Origin: Symbiodinium natans
Taxonomy: Eukaryota; Sar; Dinophyceae; Suessiales; Symbiodiniaceae
Direction of reading: 5' to 3'
DNA: 20,000 nucleotides
Assembly (NCBI GenBank): GCA_905221605.1
Contig: CAJNDS010002301.1
Span: 1,475,692 to 1,495,691 of the forward strand
Shown: in pieces, positions 1-12,200 of the stretch
How the letters are laid out: each line of letters begins with the position of its first letter
Numbering within the stretch: the stretch's first letter is position 1
Made by a program: the position numbers and the translations under genes
Notes under the pieces: generated by a model
Seen by the model: the letters and a program-made list of their open reading frames with translations, nothing else
Database searches by the model: none
Told to the model about the DNA's origin: nothing

Positions 1-236
1 TCAGGGTTGCAGGGTTTTGGGGTTCTTCAAGGTCTTGTAGGGTTCGCTCGGGTTATTTACGGTTGTTTGGGTCTTTTAGGGTTCTAGGGATCTAGGGTTT
101 CGGAATTTGAGGTTCTAGGGTTCTTTAGTGTCATCCAACTAGGGCCTTAGGGTTTGATTAGGGATTAGGGTTTGTCAGGGCGTTTAGAGGGTCTAAGACT
201 TTCGGGGGTGTAGGGCCTATAGGCGCTCTCTGCCAG
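1..236 (+). other. 3' part of the intron upstream of exon 1
   Basis: This is a G-strand run of decayed TTTAGGG/TTCAGGG-like heptamers to about 180, then about 50 nt of unique sequence up to the acceptor at 235-236. No coding signature is seen. It is one of the introns with TTTAGGG rather than CCCTAAA nearest its visible 3' part. Confidence 0.6.
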
Positions 237-281
237 GTTCAACCGCATCTACATTGAGGTGTTGAGCGTCATCGCGCAGCA
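237..281 (+). CDS. Dynein exon 1: AAA1, after Walker B
   Basis: The exon follows tgccAG and opens with G in phase 2. It reads FNRIYIEVLSVIAQQ, the segment that directly follows the AAA1 Walker B (CFDE) in dyneins. Translation could run on to SGPSEPW, but that is not dynein-like. The next exon joins in frame only if the donor is CA|GC at 282, giving QQL-QLFSAKQ. Confidence 0.93.
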
Positions 282-3200
282 GCTGTCCGGGCCCTCAGAG
301 CCCTGGTGGGTAGTCCTCTTTATGAGGTGCCGTGCTATATGGGGGCCCACAAAGGGAACCTAATTTAGAGAATTACCCTTGTGGGCGATCAGTTCACTCG
401 GCAGTGCTTGCCCTATTTATTTGTAGGTTGGTGAAGAAAGGAACATACATGGGGATGTTCCCCCCTTTGTCTAACCGTCCTTAATCGGGATTATAGTTCC
501 CCCTATTGTAATCCCTATTAAGGACTGTTAGTAGTATATGGGGGAACATCCCAAAACATACACAACGTGTAGGGTTCCGACGGAGGCTGCGGCGGAGTAT
601 AGTTTGCTGCAAAGGATCATGTAAGGTAGGTTTTGACCAGGGGAGCTTGGTGGAGTGCGGTCATCCTCTACCGCACCACAGCAATGCCCCTTTAGTGCCC
701 CTAAACAGAACCACAAAATCCCAGAAACACTCCTTATGATATCCAGAGCCCCGAAACTTAAAACCACTGCCAAAACCTTAAACGCCCCTAGGAGCCCAAG
801 AGCCTCAATCCCTAGAACCACAGAAATCCCCAAACCCCCACACCCCAGGTTCATGGGTACTGATAGACAGGAAGCTGTTTTAAGACCCCCCCCCCCCCCC
901 AAATACGAGGATACTTGTAGCCCCAGTTAAATGAGGAATTAGGCACCTGAGATCCCCTGCAAACCCTAAACCCTAAACCCTAAACCCTTAACCCTTTAAG
1001 AGATTATATCGGGTTCCCTTCCCCACCTCCGAAATCTTTTTGAAAAATCCTGGTGGAGTGCTTTGTGGTACTCGGTGCCACGACAACATACTTTTGAAAG
1101 GGGTGTAGGGTTCAGGGTTTAGGGTACAGGGTTTAGAGTTTAGGGGCCCTAAATCCCCTAAAACCCTAAACCCTAAACCCCAAAAACCCTAAACCCTAAA
1201 CCCTAAACCGTTTCCCAAAAACCCACCCAAGCCTTCCACGCGCAACCTCCAGGCTCCAGCTCTTCTCCGCAAAGCAGGCGATCGAGTCATACAACGACAC
1301 CACGGAGCTGGAGATTGGGGGCCCAGAGCTCTTTTAGGGTTTAGGGTTTAGGGTTTAGGTTTAGGTTTAGGGTTTAGGGGTTTTAGGGCATTTTAGGGTT
1401 ATTAGGGGTTGTGGGTTTCAGGGTCAGAGCTCTTTGGGGACTGGTCTAGGGGATTAGAGGTTCATAGGGCTTGTGGAGGTTTACGGGGTGCATGCGGCTT
1501 GCGGGGGTTCATGGGGTTGCAGGGTTTGTAGATATTTTAGGATTTGAGTGTTTAACTTGGTTCTTACGAAGGAATGAATCAGGTACCCTCCCTAATCCCT
1601 GAATTCCCAAACCACCAGGTCTAGGGTCCAGGGTCTACAGACCGCTTTTGCTCACATTGCGAGGGTGGAGAATAAGGGAGCCCCCGAAAACAGGTGGTTA
1701 GGTTCAGGGGTGACTCCGCCAGAAGAGCCCAGCAGAAGATAGACACTGTCCAAGTTGTACTTGAAGCCTTGACTGAGCACCGGACTTTCCGCCCTGAGAT
1801 CTCCCCGCCCACAACGCACTCAACATAAACAAAATATTCAACCCCGCAAATGTCCCTATAAACCCTAAACCTATAGCAGGGCATTTTGGGGCTTATAGGA
1901 GGGGAACCAGGGTTCAGGGTTTAGAATTGGGGGTTAGCACAGAACCCCTTAATTAAAGCCAAAGCCTGAGCCCTAGATTTAACAGGTTCGATGGTACCTT
2001 GATCACCATGAAGCCTACGCCCCTCCTCGGCAATCAGTTGCCGTGGTCGTTTGCGCAGCACCGGGTTTAGTGTTCAGGTTTTGGGTTTAGGGTTTCGGGT
2101 TTCGGGCCCTCTCACTCTAACGCGAGCTTTGTTCCGTGATATCCGTCTCCTGCTCTCTATCCTTCCATCCATCCCTTCGTCCGAATACTATAGGGGTCGG
2201 AATACTTACTGCTAGTATTCCCCTACGATCCCTATATATAACTATACTATCATAGCAACCCCCCCCCCGCCCCCCCCCCCGCCCCCCCCCCGCCCCCCCC
2301 CCCCTCCCCCCCCCCCCGCCCCCCCCCCGCCCCCCCCGCCCCCCCCCCCCCCGCCCCCCCCCCGCCCCCCCCCCGCCCCCCCCCCCGCCCCCCCCCGCCC
2401 CCCCCCACGCCCCCCCCCCGCCCCCCCCCGCCCCCCCCGCCGCCCCCCCCCACCCCCCCCCCCCCACCAAAAAAAAAAAAAAAAAATCCAAGCAAAACCT
2501 AATCTAATTATCAAGGACCCTATATTAGCTGGTATCCCTCCCGAAGCTGGCTCTGACCGCAGCAGATCTTTTGCCAACATCCCAGACCGTTCCCCAAAAG
2601 CCATCAGGAACGTCGTTCTTAAATACACCCCAAACATCATAAACAGGTACATGAGGTCATGAGGAACTGAGGAACTCAGACACAACAACGGCCTGAACTT
2701 AGATCAACCGTTGCCCAGAAGGAGCTTAACGGCTTCTTCAGAGCTTTGGGGGGGTAGGCTAAGATCGGTGATTGGGGTTTAGGGTCTCAACCAGCAGGTT
2801 CAACGTGTTCATCACCATGAACCCTGGATACGCTTCGGCCTTGGTCAGACCGGCTCCGCCAACTTCGTGTGTTGGGCCACTTTTCAATCCCAAGCGACCC
2901 TTTCCCCCCCGCCCCAACTTCCTCCCCCCCCCACCTGCAACCCTACCCTCTTTCCTTAAATGCGATGGCTGCAGTTTTGTGCACCCTAAGCTCTATACCC
3001 CTAAAGCCTAAACCCTAAACCCTCCTAAACCCTAAACCCTAAACCCTCCTAAACCCTAAACCCTAAACCCCAAACCCTCCTAAACCCTAAACCCCAAGCC
3101 TTAGACCCTAAAGCACTAAGGCCGGACGATCCGAGCTGCCCGACAACCTCGCAGCTCTCTTCCGGCCCATGGTGCCGAGCCTACAGTGCTTAGGGTTCAG

Positions 3201-6200
3201 GGTTCAGGGTTCAGGGTTCAGGGTTTAGGGTTTAGGGTTTAGGGTTTAGGGTTTAGGGTTTAGGGTTTAGGGCATAGGGCTGAAGGTTTTATATGAGGTT
3301 CAGGGCTTAAGGGCGTAAGGTGTAGAGTTTAGGGTTTAGGGGCTCGTTGCCTTTTTGGGGGGGTTCAAGGTTTGGGGGTTGAATTTGTTTTGTTTAGTGT
3401 AAGGTGTATTGATATAGGGCCGAAGAGGGTTCAGGGTTCAGGTCTACCCCTTAATCAGGGCACAGCTGCGGGGTTTAGGGGGTCATTAGGATTTAGGGCT
3501 TTCGGGACCCTAAATCCTTAACACCAAACCCCAAACCCTAAATCCTAAACCCTAAATCAGGGTTTGGGCTTAGAGGGGGGTTGGGAGCTAGGTTGGCTAC
3601 TTCAACTCTTGCCGGAACTACTGTCACCATTCTCTCGAGGCGATGATGGTTCCAGACTACGGCCTGCGACCAAGATGTTACCCGATGTACCCTAAACCTT
3701 ACACCCCATACTATGGAGGGTTCGTGTTTCTGGTATTGGTGAGTGTACATAGGGGTTGCTTGCATACACTGGTGAGTGTACATAGGGGGGGGGGGGGTGT
3801 TCTTTGGGGATGAGCACTACAAACCCTAAACCCGAAACTCTAAAACATCCTAAAACCCTTAAACCCGAAACCCTGAACCCTACCACCCTAAACCCTGAAC
3901 CTTACCACCCTGGGGGAGACGGCGTTGGGAACCAAGGCCTTATTGGTGAGATCAGCTTCTACGCCTTCGGCTTCGAGAAGGGAAGGCACCTGGCCAAAAA
4001 GATGGTGCGCGGCTCAGCGTTGCTTGTTTGGGGTTTAGGGTTTAGGGTTATAGGGTTTAGGATTTAGGGTTTTGGGTTTCGGGTTTCGAGTTTAGGGTTT
4101 AGGGTTTGGGATTGGAGGTTTGGGGTTTGGGGTTCTCAGCGTTTCAGGGTTGAGGGTCGCCCCAGCAATCTGTGAGAGTCCTGGATGCCAACAAAGGGCT
4201 TAGGGTTTAGGGTTTAGGGTTTAGGGTTTAGGGTTTAGGGTAGGGTTGGGGTTCAGGGTTGGGGTCTTTGGGGATTTGGGAATGTGGGGTTGAGGGTGTA
4301 TACAGGCATTGTTGTCGATTTAAGTCGGCCTTTGGCACATCCCCCCCCCCCCCCCAAGCACAGGCGCATAAGAACTGCACAAAGCTCACAAGCCTTAAGC
4401 CCTATGAACACTATAGGGCCTAGCATGCATCTTTTCAAGATAAATATCCGGATTACACAATATCATATCCCGGACCTCAAGACTCAACACCATCCATTGT
4501 TTCTACATTGAAACCCTGAAGTTATCAGGGCCGTGCGGATGCCCCAAACCCCTCACACCTGACAGCTTCTTTCCCCAGCCGAAGCAAGAGTTGCTCAGGT
4601 GACCACTTTCCAGCTCTGCTCCGAACAGCTCTCTGCCCAATCACACTATGCTGGGACCTTGAGGGTCTCTGCCGGTTCCGGGCGGGTCTTGATTGTAGGG
4701 TTCTGGGGTTTGGGTTTAGGCTGAGACGATCCGACAGGCCCTTAAGCAATCCAGCCCTTAAACTCTACACGCCCTTGAGACGCTACACACCCAAATTGCC
4801 CCCTTAACACCCCCTCTCAAAAAAACCTAAACCCTAAACCCCCCCCCCCTTCCCCCCCAAAAAAAGACAACCCCAAACCCCAAACCCCAAACCCCAAACC
4901 CCAAACCCCAAACCCCAAACCCCAAACCCCAAACCCCAAACCCCAAACCCCAAACCCCAAACCCCAAACCCCAAACCCCAAACCCCAAACCCCCCCCCCC
5001 CCCCCCAACCAAAACTAAAAATCAACAAAAGCCCCAACAAAACAGTAACAAAGGCAAAAACAAAGCAATAAAAGAGTAGAAACTAAACCCAAGGACTATG
5101 GGATGAGGGCCGTCAAGACGGTCATCGAGGCGGCTGCCAAGCGTGGAGTCGATCTAATTGGGGAAGTTAGTTCGCGCAGGGTTGAGGGAGGGTTGAGGAT
5201 CGGGGGTTTAGGGTTTTAGGGTTTTAGGGTGTAGGTTTCAGGGTCGGATTTCGGGTTTAATTGAGGTTTAGGTGCTTGGGGTGTGTGTATAGCGTTTATG
5301 GGATTTGTAGGCCTCTGTGTGTATAGCGTTTATGGGATTTGTAGGCCTCTCAGGGGTTACAGGATTCATAGGGCTTCTAGGATTCTAGGGTTCATAGGGT
5401 TTGGGGTGTGCAGGGTTGTTTGGGTCACAAGTTGTTGTTTTTTGTTTTTTTTTTTTTTGGGGGGGGGGGGGGACGTGCTAACCCTGAACCTCTACTTCCC
5501 CAACTCGAAACCCTGCGTTGCTGGCTCTCGAACCCGACACCCTCATCCCTCAAAACCCTCAATTCTTTGGACCCTTAAACCGTTTAGACCCAGCGACATG
5601 CAGCAGCTTCAGGTAGTATCCCATGTTTTTTCTCCTCGCAGGCCGCCGGATTGAACAAGAGGCAGTACCCAGATCAGAGTGAGCGGATGCCTTGGGAGAA
5701 TGGATGCAGCTTTAAAGTGGCCTCTCTAAGGGGCCAATGTGGAGTTGGGCTTCGGGCTTCTGCAGAGGACTGGCGACAGGATGGTCATTCCGAGTTGAGG
5801 CTCCTTAATTAAAGAAATACCCTGGATTCTGAAAGCCTTGTCGTCCGGGTAAGGCTTGGGGCTAGAGTTTTAGAGTTCAGGGCTTAAGGTCTGGGGGGGG
5901 GGTGTTGGGTATGGTTGCCTCTTGGGATTCGGCATCAGCATGCATCTTTCAACCACTCTGCCTCCCAGAATGCCTAGACCCTACCCCGAGGCTCATGCCC
6001 TGCCCGTGTTTTGGGGCAGCTGGTTTCAGGATTTGGCGCATGCGGATGCGATGATACAAGGGAGTTAGGGCCCGGGCTCGAAGTCTCCACGCAAGACATA
6101 AATGACATGCATCAACTGCGTTCGATGATCCTGCAGCCAGCTTCCTCCTCGACCCTAAACCCCAAACCCTAAACCCCAAACCCCAAACCCTAAACCCTAA

Positions 6201-9200
6201 ACCCGTTCAGGTCACAGATCCTTCTGCGAGCCTTGCGGGACGTCAACGCCGATGCCCTACACCACTGCCGGGTCTCTGCTTAACCGCGCGTTACCACCTA
6301 AACCGGTTCTTAAGAGGGAATTTTATGGAATTAGACGCCTATATGCCCTATCCTCTAAGAGGATACTAGATCAGGTTCGGCTGGCTGTGTTAAGCCTAAG
6401 GGCAGTAGAGTACCGACTGCAGCGCAGCAGCTGCTGAGGTTCCTAAGTTCCTGAAGGACGACCTGCCACTCTTCGAGAACATCATCTCAGACCTCTTTCC
6501 CGGGGCCTGCTCGGCATGTGTTTTTTTTGGCCGGATGAGGGCTGAAAGCCTTAGCCCCTTCAAAGCAGGGCGAGGCTTCCTCCTCTGCCTGGATTTCGGG
6601 ATGCCCTAAACCCTAAACCCTAAACCCTAAACCCTAAACCCTAAACCCTAAACGGGTTTCTCTCGGGGTGTCTTTGGGGTGTCATCCGAGCCGGTGGCTC
6701 TGAAGAGCTGGCCAGGTGGAGCGTCCCCAGATGGACTACGGCAGGCGTGCCATGTCGGGTGATTTCTGTGGAGGAGGTTTTAGCGTTTAGGGTGTAGGGT
6801 TTTGGGTTTAGGGATGTTTATGTTTAGGGTTAAATCCTAAACCCTACACCCGAGAAGGGTGTAGGCCGTCTTGAAAGCAGTCCTTGCGCGTCCCTCTTGT
6901 GGCTTAGCGGCTTGGTGGTTCTGTCTGGGATCAATCTCGATGTGAAGCCACCAGCGGGAACGAGGGCAACAGAACCCGTGAGTCCTGAAAGCCCAAATGT
7001 CAAATGTAGTTTCCGGCTGGGGTTCGGCTAGTTATAGTTGTCGCACTAGCCATATGATTGTTTATTTGAACGGTACTACCTTTCTGACTCTAGTACCCAA
7101 GAGTCCACAGCCACTGCCCCCAAAACCGGCGGCGCCAAGCAGGCTGGATGAAGCATGCCACGCGGAGAGCTGGAGTCTGAGAGAAGCCACACTGCCTTGT
7201 AGCCTCGATTGCCGACCATAAACCTGTTTAGGGTTTAGGGTTTAGGGTTTAGGGTTTAGGGTTTAGGGTTTAGGGTTTAGGGTTTAGGGTTTAGGGTTTA
7301 GGGTTTAGGGTTTAGGGTTTAGGGTTTAGAACAAGCCCCTTTCTTCTCCAGATGTGCGCGTGCTGTAAAGTTGGCTACATGCCATACCGTTTCATCGGAT
7401 TCCAAGAGGAGCAGCTCAGAAAACCCTGAACCCGTGAAACCCCAAAGCTTCCGAGGTCTGTCGCAGACCTTGCAGCCGACCCCATATTTTGTCAAGAAGC
7501 AGTTCGAGCTCTTCGACACTCGACTCCGACTGGTGTTCCCCGACCCTGTCCTGTGTTGAGGATCCTGATTCCTAAACGGGTTTATAGGGTTCAGGACTTG
7601 GGTGTAAAGCATACTCAACCACCAGGAACCCAAAACCCATCCCGCAATTGTCTGCCTTAGAAACTCGGCAGCCAGGTGCTACCCTTTGCCTTTTTCTTTT
7701 TGGTTATGGGTTCCCTCATAGAATACCCGACCCACCAAAAAGGCTGCCCTCATACTAACATGGTTACTGGGCTACCAAGCAAAAGCTCCGTCGAGAATAA
7801 AAACCCGAAACCCTAAACCCTATAACCCTATAAACCCTAAACCCTAAACTTCCCGAGGACATGATTCAAGTGCGCGGGGGTCCCGAGATGGCAACGCTTC
7901 AGGGAAGGCCAGCTCTTCCCTATCCTGGAAGGTTTTTTGAAGTCGTAGTAGGAAGACCACAGGCGGGTTTTGGTTAAATTGTGGTGTTTTTTGGGTTCCT
8001 ACTAGGATAGTCTGGAGCCTGATATGTCGGACGCTTAAAACACGAAAACATCTTGGGGGGAACCCTCACCCTAGGCCCTGCATGCCTAATCACTGGCGAT
8101 TGTTCCACTGTTTCCACGTCCCCCCTGATTCTACACCCCCTCTGATTACAGTAGTGAATTGGGGTGGGTGGGGGGGTTGGTTTGGGCTTGGGTATGACTC
8201 TATAAACCATAAACACAAAACCCTAAACCCTGTATCCAGCGGGTTCTGGCCTCCAACGTTGCCCGGAAGCCAAGAAGGTTGGGGCCGAGGGTTTGGGGTT
8301 TCAGCTTGCAATTTTAGGGATTAGGCTTAGAGTTTTAGTTTTTGGGGCGTAGGGTTGAGGGTTTCAGTTGTAGGGTTTAGGGTTGCGGAGTTGAGGGTTG
8401 GAGATATTCGGGTTTAGGGAACCCCAAACCCTAAACCCTAAACCAAAAACCCTAAACCCTAAACCCTAAACCCTAAACCCAGGTCATGGGATGATGCTGG
8501 TCGGCCCGACTGGCGGTGGCAAGACGTGCTGCTATCGATCGCCCTGGTCTCAGGTTAGGGTTTTGGGTCTGGGTATGCTGTCTCTGATGATAAACCCATC
8601 ATGGCTTATCATGGCACATTTAAGGGCTTGCTTCAATAGGCAAGCAGCCCTGTCAGGGTTTGAAGGCTACGGATTGTTTTCCGAAGGGTTATGCGTTATA
8701 TCCTGAACGCTGAAACCTGAACCCCCTTGACCCTAGCACTCAAGCCTTGAAAAGGCATCGCGCATGATATAAGATCTTACAATCCTCTAATCATATAGTA
8801 GCATGGTACCACGATATCACAATTTCATACTTTAAAGGTTATTCATATAGCAGTTATAACAATATATAAACATGCTGAGTTGTGGCTTTGGTGCTTGCTT
8901 GCGGTGGTGCTTGAGCAGTTCAGGGCTCAGGTTTTCAGGGTTTAGGGTCCAGGGTTTAGGTGCCAGGGTTTAGGTGCCTCTTCACATTCCAGGCGTTGTA
9001 AGGCCTGCTAAAGGCACATGCCATGCTTAGGTTCAACTCCAAAATGTGGGGTTGGCCGGAACTCTCAAGCTACTCAAGGCATTTGCTGACCACAGGGTGG
9101 GTGGTCTTCGGATAGAGCCGGGCTCGCTCCATTTATGTTTAGGGTTTAGGGTTTAGGGTTTAGGATTTAGGGTTTAGGGTTTAGTAGTTCGTTTTGGGGT

Positions 9201-12200
9201 GTAGATTTTTAGCCTTAGTCTTAGTTGCAAGCTTTTTCGCATACAGCACGGACACATGAAATTAGGAACCCCCAAGAATGGAACTGCCATATCTCCTTTT
9301 CCCCTGGCTAAACCCTGTAAAGTGGGCTTTTGAAAACCAACCTCCCAAACCCCCAAATCTCCGTTGGCACCCTCTGCTTTGTAAGACCCTTTAACCTTAT
9401 AGACCCTTAAGTCTTTAAGCCCTACTTTGGCCTGAGAACAAACATTGCCTCCTGGTGGCCACAGGTTGCAGCGGGCCTGCACATCCCTGATGGATCCCAC
9501 CAAGAACTCCTCGCCCTACCAGAAGGCCCCCCAAGACACCGGATTGCCCCAAAATCCGAAGCCCACAGCCCATAACCCATAGCCCCTAGAGAGCCTTTCG
9601 GGCTTCAGGGGTTAGAGTTTGGGGTTTGGGGTTTCAGGGTTTAGGGTTAACCCTAAACCTTCGCCCTAAACTCCAAGGCCCCCAGCACCAGTCCATCACC
9701 CCGAACGCCATAAAAACTCAAGGTTCCCAGCCCCCTAAGGCTTAGAAGCCCTGGACGCCCTGCAAACCCTGTAGGCCCTGCAAATTCTACAACCCCACAA
9801 GCCCTATAAACCCTGTAAAACCTTAACCCTGATGTCCCTAATCGAGTGTGTCCTTTCATCCACAAGCCTAGGGGTGTTGGGGGCTAGGGGGGTTTAGGGT
9901 TTAGGGTTTAGGGTTTAGGGTTTAGGGTCTGCGAGTTTAGAGGTTTAGGATGTCAAGGTTAGGGATACACGATTTCAGGATTTCAGGGTTCAAACAAGCT
10001 CTGCCCTGAGGTCCTGAAGCACAGGACGCTGAGCATGGGTTTAGGGTTCGGGTTTAGGGTTGAGGGTTTCGGGTGTAGACTGTCTGGTCCCTCTTGCATG
10101 AGCCTAAAGCATCCTGGCGAAAGGTCCACGTGCACTGCCTGAATCCAAAGTCGATTACGCAGAACCAGTCGGGGCCCGAGAGATCTTGGGCAAATATTAT
10201 ATGCAGATACATATATATATATATACATATGTACAGACATAGCTTTTTGTTTCCCATATTTACGATTATTTTCAGCAGGTTAGTGTGCAGCCACGAAATT
10301 GCTGATGCAGAGAAGAACTGCTGCCAGCAAATGTCACCTACGGATGCCCGAGTGTGTTTTCGCACCAAATTTTGTTATATGATTCGGTGCCCCCAAGACC
10401 CAACTGCATGTGGGGTGGGGGGAGGTCTATATATCTGAACCCTACTTGGAGGTTCATGGTACTCATTAACCAATTAGAACTGCACTCATTGCTGTACCCA
10501 TTTACTGTACTTATCACCGTATTGGGGCAGGGCACTTAAGAGGCTTATAAGTACAGTTGTAAGTACATGTATCATTGGCTAATGAGCACCATGAAGTTCC
10601 AAGTATCCCCTTAAACCCTCCGAACCCCAAACCCTCAACCCTCAACCCTAAACCCTAAACCCTAAACCCTAAACCCTGAACCCTGAACCCTGAACCCTGA
10701 AACCCTAAACCCTGGACCCTACCCTAAACCGTAACCCTAACCCCGAAACCCCGAAACCCCAAACCCCAAACCCCAAACCCCAAACCCCAAACCCCAAACC
10801 CCAAACCCTAAACCCTAAACCCTAAACCCTAGACCCTAAATTTAAGAGCCTCCGGCTCAAGCCGCCGACCCCGCCAGAGCATAGTTGAAAGGTCTAAACC
10901 CGCTCGTCGGCTCAAAGGATGCTTTCCTCATCGCATGGTTCGAAGAGCATCGCAGCCTGCTCGGCAGAATCCCATAAAGTTGTGCAACGCCCGCGCCTCT
11001 GTGAAACGTGGGGGTGGGGGGGGGGTAGGGGGTAGCACCAGGACCCAAATGGGGCAATTTGTTGAACAAAGGCCAGACCCAGCACCCGTGTTTGGGGGGG
11101 GGGGGGTAGCAGGTGTGGGTGGCTTTTTTAATACTGAAATCGATGGCTCCCCCCAAATCAGCAAGGACCTCTACGGGCCCTGACGTGCCGAAGGCCCGAA
11201 AAGGACCGAGGCTACCCCGAACCCCAACCTAAACCCTAACACCGCAAAATCCTACGACGGCCTTCAAATAAATAAGAGCCTCTACGGGCCCTAAGGTGCC
11301 GAAGGCCCGAAAAGGGCCGAGGCTACCCCGAACCCCAGCTTAAACCCTAACACCGCAAAACCCTGCGAAGGCCTTCAAGTAAATAAGGGCCTCTACGGGC
11401 CCTAACTTGCCGAAGGCCCGAAAAGGGCCGAGGCTACCCCGAACCCGAGCTTAAACCCTAGCGATTGAAATACTCATTGGCGAAAAACTCATTAATAGGT
11501 TCCCTGACCTTTAAATGAATAAAACCTCTGACACGCCGAAGGTCGGAACAAGGCCCCGAGCCCAAGAGCCACCAAAATGCTTTAAAAGGCTTCAAAAGGC
11601 CCCCTAAAAGAAGGGGGACCCCAGGATGGATGCCCGTACCCGTAATGAAAAATGCGATTTTTTGGTAGTGAAATCGATGCTTAATTGAGGCCCTTAAAGA
11701 AGGGGAATCCAGGAGCAGACACAAAGGATTTCCCTGACCTTCAAATAAATAAGGGCTTCTACGGGCCCTGACACGCCGAAGGCCCTAAAAAGGGCCGAGG
11801 CTACCCCCAACCCCAGCTTAAACCCTAACAGCGCAACTTTAAAAACATCAAAGCAAGCATCAGAGCACAAGAAAGAAAATTCCATAAACCCTAAACCCTA
11901 ATAGAGTATAGATTGGGTGGCCGGGGTGGGTTGACGGGCAACGCGAGCGCGCGGCACGGGGTGTTTCACACCCGAGCGCGCGCCCTCCCCTGACACACCC
12001 TAAACCCTAAACCCTAAACCCTAAACCCTAAACCCTAAACCCTAAACCCTAAACCCTAAACCCTAAACCCTAAACCCTAAACCCTAAACCCTAAGCCCTA
12101 AACCCTAAACCCTAAACCCTAAACCCACCCAGGCTCTATGGCTCCTTTGATGAGATAACTCGCGAGTGGTCGGATGGTGTGGCTGCCGAGGACCGGGGGT

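Larger units (their letters stand above)
10168..12132 (+). other. Intron 20
   Basis: A GT-AG intron of 1965 nt. In order it holds a TA microsatellite (10209-10225), a MITE-like element (10443-10605), a C-strand array (10612-10840), a stretch with two G runs (11010-11028, 11093-11106), a 111-bp satellite (11168-11838), a GC-rich hairpin (11943-11985) and a CCCTAAA array (11998-12126). Confidence 0.75.

Noticed and set aside
2117-2688. Three overlapping minus-strand open frames rich in Gly/Ala/Arg
   Set aside because: They are translations of the C-rich tract at 2259-2468 and contain no family signature.
4817-5040. Minus-strand frames with repeated GFGVWGL
   Set aside because: All three frames give the same peptide because the 7-mer CCCCAAA array is read in every phase; this is low complexity, not a protein.
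7169-7221. Continuation WSLREATLPC after exon 14
   Set aside because: It looks like a dynein lid helix (SLREA), but including it makes the DYG-to-LQP spacing too long. Ending at 7168 gives the expected 15 residues. It remains the main alternative.
8491-8706. A 71-codon frame starting at an ATG inside the Walker A exon
   Set aside because: Only the first part (to 8536) is coding. The continuation SPWSQ... does not match dynein, and the ATG is internal Met of HGMM.
10841-10863. Possible spliced-leader relic (ccggctcaag)
   Set aside because: It lacks the TTTTGGCTCAAG end of the dinoflagellate spliced leader and is not at a gene start.
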